Positions 7,610 through 14,400 of a stretch of DNA of 19,332 bases are shown here, piece by piece. Made by a program: the position numbers and the translations under genes. The DNA comes from Flavobacterium psychrophilum (lineage in GTDB: Bacteria; Bacteroidota; Bacteroidia; Flavobacteriales; Flavobacteriaceae): contig DZCQ01000025.1 of assembly GCA_022730285.1 (NCBI GenBank), forward strand, positions 7,048 to 26,379, given 5' to 3'. The notes under the pieces are model-generated. The model worked only from the letters and a program-made list of their open reading frames with translations, was not told the DNA's origin and searched no databases. Numbering within the stretch: position 1 is the stretch's first letter; every line of letters starts with the position of its first letter.

Positions 7610-8074
7610 TTAAAATGTTATTGTTACAATAGCTTCTAGGATATCACTATACGCTATTCTTTTATTGTGTATTATTGTTTCTTTTCCTTTTCCTACCTTT
7701 TTAGGCTCTCTAGAACTCCATTCTACTTCTATTTCGTGGTCAAAGGTAGCAATTATTTTTGCTTCCATTACTTGTTCTTTTGTTTTTATTTGCAAGACTC
7801 TACCAATATTTTTTTTATATTGTCGAGGATATTTTAACGATGCTCCTATACCCGCAGATGCTACTTCTAGTGAAAAATCTTCTTCTTCTCTATCTAAATT
7901 TGAATCTATCCACTTGCTAATAGTAATGCAGTCTTGTAGTTTTACGCCAAAGTCACCGTCTAATAGGATAGTAATTTTATTTGCATCATTAATTGTTAAA
8001 TCCACTAAAAAAAGTCCTGGTTGTTCTTGTAATCCTTTATTTAATAGGTCTTGTACCTTTTCTTTAAATGTCAT
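7610..8074 (-). CDS. rimP: Ribosome maturation factor RimP
   Basis: A 154-residue RimP (old name YhbC), needed for maturation of the 30S subunit. Family features: a conserved N-terminal alpha/beta domain with LVDLTINDANKITILLDGD (about residues 22-40), the CITISKWID segment, and LEVASAGIGASLKYPRQY, which corresponds to the family's LEVSSPGLDRPL. An Sm-like C-terminal domain follows. I chose the ATG at 8072-8074 because RimP proteins normally begin within about 10 residues of this point. An in-frame ATG at 8108-8110 would add 12 residues (MREALLPSFYKN), but these would be encoded by a perfect terminator-like hairpin. The gene leads the rimP-nusA-infB unit and has a near-consensus promoter at 8139-8167. 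Confidence 0.95.
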   Translation of the reverse strand: MTFKEKVQDLLNKGLQEQPGLFLVDLTINDANKITILLDGDFGVKLQDCITISKWIDSNLDREEEDFSLEVASAGIGASLKYPRQYKKNIGRVLQIKTKEQVMEAKIIATFDHEIEVEWSSREPKKVGKGKETIIHNKRIAYSDILEAIVTITF

Positions 8075-8082
8075 ATTTTTAT

Positions 8083-8108
8083 AAAAAGAGGGAAGCAATG
8101 CTTCCCTC
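8083..8108 (-). promoter_or_regulatory. Terminator-like hairpin in the rimP leader (candidate attenuator)
   Basis: On the minus strand GAGGGAAGC (8108-8100), loop ATT and GCTTCCCTC (8096-8088) form a perfect 9-bp GC-rich stem, followed at once by TTTTT (8087-8083). The rimP ATG lies 9 bases further on. No minus-strand gene lies upstream for it to terminate: the usp gene is divergent, and the predicted rimP promoter lies only about 30 bases before the hairpin. This is the arrangement of a premature terminator. From memory, gammaproteobacteria have an Rfam 'RimP-leader' attenuator at the same place in the operon; this sequence need not be homologous. Confidence 0.7.
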
Positions 8109-8138
8109 ATTATTTAAATAAATTCCTAAATAATGGTG

Positions 8139-8167
8139 CAAATATACTACTTTTTTTTAATTTGCAA
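8139..8167 (-). promoter_or_regulatory. Promoter of the rimP-nusA-infB operon
   Basis: The minus strand reads TTG (8167-8165), an 18-base spacer, then TATATTTG (8146-8139), a perfect match to the Bacteroidota primary-sigma consensus TTG-N17-20-TAnnTTTG. The start site should lie near 8133, giving a leader of about 59 bases that contains the hairpin at 8083-8108. Confidence 0.82.
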
Positions 8168-8173
8168 TAATTA

Positions 8174-8204
8174 TTGTTTTTTGTTTAAAAATTTATTACC
8201 TTTA
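8174..8204 (+). promoter_or_regulatory. Probable promoter of the universal stress protein gene
   Basis: TTG (8174-8176), a 20-base spacer, then TACCTTTA (8197-8204), one mismatch from TAnnTTTG. Transcription would begin about 38 bases before the ATG at 8249. It is divergent from the rimP promoter; the two -33 elements are only about 7 bases apart. Confidence 0.55.
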
Positions 8205-8248
8205 ACCTATCAATTTAAACCTAATTCAAATCTATTAAATTTAATGTT

Positions 8249-9073
8249 ATGAAAAAAATCTTAGTACCAACTGATTTTTCTAAAAGTGCAGAATATGCTC
8301 TTAAAGTGGCAGCACAAATTGCTAAAAAAAATAATGCTGAAATTATACTGCTACATATGTTAGAATTACCTCATCAAACAAATGATGCTGTTTCTACTGC
8401 CGTTGAAATTCCAGAGGTTGTTTTTTTTAAAAATGCAGTTTTAAACAAACTAAAAGAATTAATGGAGGAAGATTATTTGTCTGGTATAGAAGTTTCTGAA
8501 ATTGTAAAATTTGAAATGGCATTTGATGGAGTTATGAAAGTTAGCAAAGCAAACGACGTTGATTTGGTAGTTATGGGTTCACATGGTGCTAGTGGATTTA
8601 AAGAAATGTTTGTGGGTTCTAATGCTGAAAAGGTTGTTAGAAATTCTGAAATTCCAGTTTTAATTATTAAAAAAGAAGACGATAATTTTCAGGTTAATAA
8701 TTTTGTATTTGCGTCTGATTTTTCGGAAGAGATTAAAAAATCATTCTCAAAAGTTATAGATTTTGCTTCTAAATTTGATACAACTATACATTTGCTTACA
8801 ATTAATACACCAAATCAGTTTATTTCTACTAGTGTTGCACAAGAACGAATGGATAGATTTGTTGCTGAGTGCAAACTAAACAAAGTGGAAACACATATAT
8901 ATAACGAAACAAATATAGAGAAGGGAATTTTAAATTTTGCAAAAAGTATTAATGCTGACATGATTGGGATGTCCACACATGGAAGAAAAGGTTTGGCACA
9001 TTTTTTTAATGGAAGTTTGAGTGAAGATTTAGTAAATCATTCTACAATGCCAGTAGTTACATTCAAAATATAA
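8249..9073 (+). CDS. Universal stress protein with two UspA domains
   Basis: A 274-residue cytoplasmic protein of two tandem UspA domains. Domain 1 (residues 1-142) begins MKKILVPTDFSKSAEYAL and has a complete ATP-binding motif G-2x-G-9x-G-S: G110, G113, G123, S124, read from GSHGASGFKEMFVGS. Domain 2 (about 150-274) begins FVFASDFSEEIKKSF and ends MSTHGRKGLAHFFNGS, keeping the spacing (S242, G245, G255, S256) but with serine for the first glycine, so it may bind nucleotide weakly. Such proteins help survival under starvation or stress; the specific signal is unknown. It is a single-gene unit between its own promoter and a terminator, divergent from rimP. Confidence 0.93.
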   Translation: MKKILVPTDFSKSAEYALKVAAQIAKKNNAEIILLHMLELPHQTNDAVSTAVEIPEVVFFKNAVLNKLKELMEEDYLSGIEVSEIVKFEMAFDGVMKVSKANDVDLVVMGSHGASGFKEMFVGSNAEKVVRNSEIPVLIIKKEDDNFQVNNFVFASDFSEEIKKSFSKVIDFASKFDTTIHLLTINTPNQFISTSVAQERMDRFVAECKLNKVETHIYNETNIEKGILNFAKSINADMIGMSTHGRKGLAHFFNGSLSEDLVNHSTMPVVTFKI

Positions 9074-9094
9074 TTGCGAATAGCAACTGTGATA

Positions 9095-9120
9095 AAAAAA
9101 GAGGCAATTGCCTCTTTTTT
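9095..9120. terminator. Bidirectional palindromic terminator between usp and the TerB-like gene
   Basis: A perfect palindrome: six A, GAGGC, AATT, GCCTC, six T. It folds as a GC-rich stem extended by A-T pairs and works on both strands. It serves the usp gene from the left (22 bases past its stop) and the TerB-like gene from the right (19 bases past its stop). Confidence 0.9.
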
Positions 9121-9138
9121 ACTGTAATAATTAATATT

Positions 9139-9570
9139 TTATTTGTTCATGTGTTGCATTTCATACACAAACGTGTCCAAATCTACCCCTAGCATAACTA
9201 GGGATAATGCTTTTTGAACAATATAATGTACATTTTCAGGTGTAAATCCTAGTGCTAAACCAAATCTAGTTAAAATTTTGTTTTGTTTAGGTCCTAAAAT
9301 GTGATCCGCATATACCATTCTAGATAAATCGTATAATCTTTCTAATCTTTGCGAATATAAAACAGGTGGATTTATTGGATATTTTAGTGGGTTTTCTAAA
9401 ATTTCGTCATATTCTGAATCAGAAATTTCCAAACGAATTTTTAAATGTTCTAAAAATTGTTTTTCTTCCGAACTTAAATCACCATTAGAAATTGCAACTC
9501 TAACCATTGCAGAAAAATGACCTTTGTTTCTTGTTTTAAATTCACTATCAAATAAATCAGAAAAAGACAT
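9139..9570 (-). CDS. TerB-like (tellurite-resistance/DjlA-fold) family protein
   Basis: A 143-residue, all-helical soluble protein. The pattern fits the TerB/DjlA-like fold: HFSAMVRVAISNGDLSSEEK (residues 18-37), with an acidic helix-start like the family's A.aDG.i...E; then a middle LYDLSRMVYADHILGPKQNK, with ADH in the place of the second A-D-G; then a closing helical segment. Proteins of this fold are found in tellurite-resistance and membrane-stress systems, but single-domain copies like this one have no settled role, and no other ter gene is present here. It is a single-gene unit, convergent with usp and divergent from the HupE-like gene, with a perfect -7 element just upstream (9594-9601). 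The function is unknown. Confidence 0.75.
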   Translation of the reverse strand: MSFSDLFDSEFKTRNKGHFSAMVRVAISNGDLSSEEKQFLEHLKIRLEISDSEYDEILENPLKYPINPPVLYSQRLERLYDLSRMVYADHILGPKQNKILTRFGLALGFTPENVHYIVQKALSLVMLGVDLDTFVYEMQHMNK

Positions 9571-9593
9571 AGTATTTTGTTTTAAAATTTAAA

Positions 9594-9601
9594 CAAAGAT
9601 A
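9594..9601 (-). promoter_or_regulatory. -7 element for the TerB-like gene
   Basis: The minus strand reads TATCTTTG, a perfect TAnnTTTG, 23 bases before the ATG at 9570. The -33 region is a T/A run without a clear TTG. Confidence 0.55.
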
Positions 9602-9658
9602 CTTTTATTTTTAAATTTATTTTAAAAAAATATTAATCCTACAATTTAAAATTATTTG

Positions 9659-9666
9659 TAAATTTG
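9659..9666 (+). promoter_or_regulatory. -7 element for the HupE-like gene
   Basis: TAAATTTG is a perfect TAnnTTTG, 24 bases before the ATG at 9691. No TTG is seen at the expected -33 spacing. It is the divergent partner of the element at 9594-9601. Confidence 0.5.
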
Positions 9667-9690
9667 ACCAACCCCTAAAAATTATAATAA

Positions 9691-10284
9691 ATGGCTACAG
9701 ACTTTTGGTTGTATTTTAATATTGGCCTCAAACATATTTTGAGTGTAAATGCCTATGATCATCTTCTTTTTTTATTAGCTTTAACCGTTCCATATAGCTT
9801 TAAAGATTGGAAAAAAATGTTGCTTTTAATTTCAGTTTTTACCATTGGTCACTCTTTAGCATTGATTTTGTCTGTATTTGAAATTATTATTGTGAGGTCA
9901 AATATTGTTGAATTTATTATTCCAATTACAATTTTGATAGTTGCCGTTTTTAATCTTTTTACCGCTGGAAAAAACTTTAAATCAGATGGCATTTCTTTAA
10001 TTGTATTTGCAACCCTTTTTTTCGGAATAATACATGGATTAGGATTTTCTAATTATTTTAAGGCAATATTGCCAGGAGCATCAAGCAATAAAATACTGCC
10101 ACTTTCCGCGTTTTCTTTAGGTATAGAATCGGCACAAATAGTAGTGGTTTTAATGGTATTACTGCTATCATTTATTGTGCAAACTGTGTTTAGGTTCTCT
10201 AAACGAGATTGGATTCTTACCATTTCTGCCTTTATAATTGGCGTACTTGTTCCTATTTTATATCAAAATCCTATTTGGAATTAA
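9691..10284 (+). CDS. HupE/UreJ-like integral membrane protein
   Basis: A 197-residue membrane protein with about six hydrophobic segments. The family's histidine-bearing helices are all present: FNIGLKHILSVNAYDHLLFL (residues 9-28, with H15, D23, H24), FTIGHSLAL (50-58, H54), FGIIHGLGF (111-119, H115) and SLGIESAQI (142-150). These residues match the HupE/UreJ group, which includes nickel or cobalt permease accessory proteins near hydrogenase or urease genes. No hydrogenase, urease or other metal-enzyme gene is in this window, so metal transport is only a family-level suggestion. Its neighbour, the dCMP deaminase gene, begins 17 bases after its stop codon; that gene also has a -7 element of its own in the gap. 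Confidence 0.85.
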   Translation: MATDFWLYFNIGLKHILSVNAYDHLLFLLALTVPYSFKDWKKMLLLISVFTIGHSLALILSVFEIIIVRSNIVEFIIPITILIVAVFNLFTAGKNFKSDGISLIVFATLFFGIIHGLGFSNYFKAILPGASSNKILPLSAFSLGIESAQIVVVLMVLLLSFIVQTVFRFSKRDWILTISAFIIGVLVPILYQNPIWN

Positions 10285-10289
10285 ATAAG

Positions 10290-10297
10290 TACCTTTG
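10290..10297 (+). promoter_or_regulatory. -7 element directly before the dCMP deaminase start codon
   Basis: TACCTTTG is a perfect TAnnTTTG ending only 4 bases before the ATG at 10302. A start site at the usual distance would fall at or within a few bases of the ATG, implying a leaderless or near-leaderless mRNA. The nearest TTG (10275-10277) is spaced only 12 bases away, too close, so support is partial. Confidence 0.4.
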
Positions 10298-10301
10298 CCT
10301 G

Positions 10302-10730
10302 ATGAAAAAAGAGAAACAAAATAGATACGACAAAGCATATTTGCGATTGGCAAAAGAGTGGGGAAAACTATCTTATTGTGAACGAAAAAAAGTGGGTGCC
10401 ATAATTGTTCTTGATAAAATGATTATTTCCGATGGATACAACGGTTCTCCAACAGGTTTTGATAATTGCTGTGAAGAGGAAGACGGGAAAACAAAATGGC
10501 ATGTGCTACACGCAGAAGCAAATGCAATACTTAAAGTAGCACGTTCAACACAAACCTGTAATGGTGCTACCTTATATATTACCTTGTCACCTTGCAAAGA
10601 TTGTAGCAAACTTATCTTGCAATCTGGTATCAAAAGAGTAGTGTATCTTGAGAAATATAAAGACAATTCTGGAATTGAATTTTTAGAATTAGCTGGTGTG
10701 CAGGTAGAACAAATTGAAAAAGTGGATTGA
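10302..10730 (+). CDS. Deoxycytidylate (dCMP) deaminase family protein
   Basis: A 142-residue zinc-dependent deaminase, most like dCMP deaminase / ComEB, which converts dCMP to dUMP and feeds dTMP synthesis. The zinc site is clear: HAEANAI (H70, with catalytic E72) and PCKDC (C98, C101). GYNGSPTGFDNCCEEEDG (45-62) is the substrate-side segment typical of dCMP deaminases, which separates it from cytidine deaminase and tRNA-adenosine deaminase. I chose the ATG at 10302: an open frame extends to 10209 inside the HupE-like gene, but those 31 residues are an out-of-frame overlap and the family normally starts near MKKEKQNRYD. A known comEB link to competence in Bacillus should not be assumed here. 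Confidence 0.92.
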   Translation: MKKEKQNRYDKAYLRLAKEWGKLSYCERKKVGAIIVLDKMIISDGYNGSPTGFDNCCEEEDGKTKWHVLHAEANAILKVARSTQTCNGATLYITLSPCKDCSKLILQSGIKRVVYLEKYKDNSGIEFLELAGVQVEQIEKVD

Positions 10731-10869
10731 TTTTTTATCAAATAACACATGTTTTTTTCAAAGTATCAAACCAAAAAATGATTGACATAAAAGAAAATAT
10801 TTAATTAACAAAAAAATATAGTACTTTTAGCCTCTAAAAAAATAATTCATTATACCATAAAATTATAGT
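10731..10869. other. Spacer before ruvA, with a possible -7 element
   Basis: 139 bases without a gene. TACTTTTA at 10822-10829 differs at one base from TAnnTTTG and lies 40 bases before the ruvA ATG; a matching -33 TTG is not found at normal spacing (the nearest, at 10782-10784, is too far). No clear terminator for the deaminase gene is seen; TTGAT-TTTTT-ATCAA near its end has no T tail. Confidence 0.35.
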
Positions 10870-11451
10870 ATGATTGCACATATACAAGGAAAATTAACAG
10901 AAAAATCGCCTACTGAAATTGTAATTGATTGTAATGGAGTTGGTTATAATATAAATGTATCTTTGCACACTTTCGCATTATTGCCTAATTCAGATCATGT
11001 AAAGTTATATACACATTTAATCATTAAAGAAGATAGCCATTCTTTATACGGTTTTATGGAAAAATCTGAAAAAGAGATATTTAAATTGTTAATTTCCGTT
11101 TCTGGTATTGGAGCAAATATTGCTAGAACAATGCTCTCAAGTATCGAACCTAAACAAATAATACAAGCACTTGGTGCTGGAGATGTTGCAACTATACAAT
11201 CTATAAAAGGAATTGGCATTAAAACGGCACAAAGAGCAATTTTAGATTTAAAAGAAAAAGTGTTAAAATTGTACGATTTAGACGAAGTTTCTATAGTTCA
11301 AAATAATACAAATAAAGAAGAAGCGTTATCAGCATTAGAGGTTTTGGGTTTTATCAGAAAATCAGTAGAAAAAGTAGTGGAAAAAATTGTATTTTCACAA
11401 CCAGATGCTTCTGCAGAATCTATTATTAAACAAGCACTAAAAAATTTATAA
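10870..11451 (+). CDS. ruvA: Holliday junction branch migration complex subunit RuvA
   Basis: A 193-residue RuvA, the DNA-binding tetramer that holds Holliday junctions and directs the RuvB motors during recombination and repair. Domain I (OB fold, about 1-62) starts MIAHIQGKLTEKSPTEIVID and includes NGVGYNI and the family's LYGF (58-61). Domain II has two helix-hairpin-helix motifs, ISVSGIGANIARTML and IKGIGIKTAQRAILDLK. Domain III (about 145-193), the RuvB-binding helices, includes EEALSALEVLGF. Length is normal. Its stop codon TAA (11449-11451) is followed after three bases by the TTG start of sprA in the same reading frame, so the two are probably co-transcribed. I recall ruvA next to sprA in other flavobacteria. 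Confidence 0.97.
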   Translation: MIAHIQGKLTEKSPTEIVIDCNGVGYNINVSLHTFALLPNSDHVKLYTHLIIKEDSHSLYGFMEKSEKEIFKLLISVSGIGANIARTMLSSIEPKQIIQALGAGDVATIQSIKGIGIKTAQRAILDLKEKVLKLYDLDEVSIVQNNTNKEEALSALEVLGFIRKSVEKVVEKIVFSQPDASAESIIKQALKNL

Positions 11452-11454
11452 TTC

Positions 11455-14400
11455 TTGAAAAAAGCAACTATTAGTATTTTAAAATTACTTTCAAATAAAT
11501 GGAACTATCTGTTACCATTGTTTTTTATAACAATAAGTAATGCACAAATAATAGAACCACAAGACACCGTAAAAGGCTTTAATATTGGAAAAATTGAAAT
11601 GCCTAATCCAAACAGTGTACTTGAAGCATATAGCTATGATCCTGTTACCGATAGATATATTTATACCAAAACATTTGAAGGATTTAATATTAATTACCCA
11701 ATTGTTTTAACCCCACAAGAATACCAAGAATTAATCTCCAGAGAAACCATGCGAGATTATTTTCAAAAAAAATCAGATGCAATAGACGGAAAAAAAGCAG
11801 CAAGCAAAGACGCAAAGAAAGATCTATTACCAAGATATTACATAAATTCTGGTTTTTTTGAAAGTATTTTTGGAAGCAATACCATAGATGTGAAACCAAC
11901 TGGAACAGTAGAAATTGATCTTGGAGTAAGACATACCAAACAAGATAATCCTGCATTTTCTCCCAGAAATAGAAAAACGACAACTTTCGATTTTGATCAA
12001 AGAATAAGTTTAAGCCTTTTAGGGAAAGTAGGAACTAGGCTTAAAGTAAATGCAAATTATGATACCGAATCTACTTTCGCCTTTCAAAATTTAATAAAAT
12101 TAGAATATACTCCTAATGAAGATGATATTCTTCAAAAAATAGAAGTTGGTAATGTGAGTATGCCACTTAATAGTACTTTAATTAGAGGAGCCCAAAGTCT
12201 ATTTGGAGTAAAAGCACAATTCCAATTTGGAAAAACTACTGTGACAGGAATATATTCTGAACAGAAATCACAAACCAAAAATGTAACTTCTCAAGGTGGT
12301 GGTACTGTATCTGAATTTAGTTTATTTGGTCTTGATTATGATGCCGATAGACACTTTTTCTTATCCCAATATTTTAGAAACAAATACGATTCTGCCCTTA
12401 GAAACTATCCCGTTATCGATTCAAGAATCCAAATTACTCGTATTGAAGTTTGGGTAACTAACAGACAGAACAGAGTAAATACAAGCCAAGACGGAAATAA
12501 TATACGAAATATAGTTGCACTCGAAGACTTAGGAGAATCAAGACTCACCGGGATTTTAGATTCGGAAGTTATCGGGATTACCCCTCCCCCCACCTTTTTT
12601 AATACAGCACCTGATAACCCAACAAACAATGCCAATAATAATTTTGACCCAACTAAAATTGGTATAGGTAATAATAATTTGAACCCTTTAATTCGAGAAG
12701 TGGCAACCGCAGGTCAAGGATTTTCTGGAATTGCACCAATACCATCAGAAGGAACAGATTATGCCAAATTAGAAAATGCTAGAAAGCTTTCTGCAAGCGA
12801 CTATACTCTTAATACAAGCCTGGGTTATATATCTTTAAATCAAAGACTTACCAATGACGAGGTTCTGGCAGTTGCCTACCAATATACCATAGGTGACAAT
12901 GTGTATCAAGTTGGAGAATTTGGTACCGATGGTGTAGATGCAACACTAGTAAACAATACCACCGGTGCACCAACCACACAAAGTTTAATTCTTAAAATGC
13001 TAAAAGGAAATTTATCAAGTGTTACAAAACCATCATGGAACTTGATGATGAAAAATATTTACCAAATTCCTGCTGCTTATCAGTTAGATTCTAAAGATTT
13101 TAGGTTCAACATATTGTATGTAGATCCAGCACCACTAAATTATATAGAGCTTTCTTCTCCTTTGCCAAGTCCTAACGATTTTGTTAGTAGAACTCCATTA
13201 TTAAAAGTATTTAATTTAGACAAATTAGACTCTAATAACGATCCTCAAAAAAATGGCGATGGATTTTTCGACTTTTTACCTGGAATAACAGTTGATACGC
13301 AAAATGGGAGAATAGTTTTTACAACCATAGAACCTTTCGGAAAATTACTATTCGAAAAATTACGTTCTAACCCAACAGAAGATTATGATTTGCCATTAAC
13401 TAATTATAATACAAACCAAACCAAATATGTTTTTAGAAATTTATATAAAAAAACACAAGCTGGTGCCATTCAGGAAAGCGATAAAAATAAATTTCAACTG
13501 AAAGGAAAATTTAAATCCGTAGGTGGAGAGGGCATTTCATTAGGAGCTTCCAATGTGCCACGAGGTTCTGTAGTGGTTACTGCTGGAGGTAGAGTTTTGC
13601 AAGAAGGAATTGACTATAGTGTTAATTATCAAGCTGGAAGGGTTCAAATATTAGACCCATCATTGCAAGCATCTGGGACTCCAATACAAGTATCCGTAGA
13701 AAACAATGCTGTTTTTGGGCAACAAACTCGTAGATTTATGGGAGTGAATGTCGAACATAAATTTTCGGATAAATTTCAAATAGGAGCTACTTTGTTAAAA
13801 ATGACCGAAAGACCATTTACACAAAAAACAAATTATGGACAAGAATCAATAAACAATACCATTTTTGGTGCTAATACAAATTATTCAACCGAAGTGCCTT
13901 TCTTTACAAGATTAGTAAATAAGTTACCAAATATAGATACCGATGTTCCTTCTAACCTATCTTTTAGAGGAGAAGTTGCCTTCTTAAAACCAGGAACCCC
14001 AAAAGCAGACCAATTTAATGGAGAAGCAACCGTTTATATTGACGATTTTGAAGGCTCGCAATCTGCAATAGACATGCGTTCTCCTTATGCTTGGACATTA
14101 TCAAGCGTTCCAAAAGGATTTGGAGGCGAATTAGCGGAAGACAATTTAAATTATGGAAACAAACGTGCCAAATTTTCTTGGTACACAATTGACCCAACTT
14201 TCTATACCAATCAGCGTCCAGCAGGAATAGATGACAACGATGTTTCAACCCACAATACCAGACGTGTTTACAGCTCAGAACTATATCCTAACACTGATAT
14301 AGCAGTTGGGGAAACCACCGTAGTATCTACTTTAGATATGACTTTTTATCCTCAAGAAAGAGGACCATATAACTTTAATCCTCTAGCAACAAACAATGTT

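Noticed and set aside
7665..8084. 139-codon plus-strand open frame opposite rimP
   Set aside because: It covers rimP almost exactly on the other strand, and rimP has clear family motifs and operon context.
10209..10301. N-terminal extension of the deaminase into the HupE-like gene
   Set aside because: The extra 31 residues overlap the HupE-like coding sequence in another frame and are not part of the deaminase family, which starts at about MKKEKQNRYD.
10724..10745. TTGAT-TTTTT-ATCAA as a terminator after the dCMP deaminase gene
   Set aside because: The stem is short and AT-only, and it is not followed by a T tract.
10373..10750. 125-codon minus-strand open frame opposite the dCMP deaminase gene
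   Set aside because: The plus-strand gene has intact zinc motifs; the antisense frame is a shadow.
12579..12596. C-rich then T-rich tract inside sprA (ACCCCTCCCCCCACC followed by six T)
   Set aside because: Considered as a slippage site for phase variation, but the longest runs are only six bases and encode an ordinary TPPPTFF stretch; nothing else supports switching.
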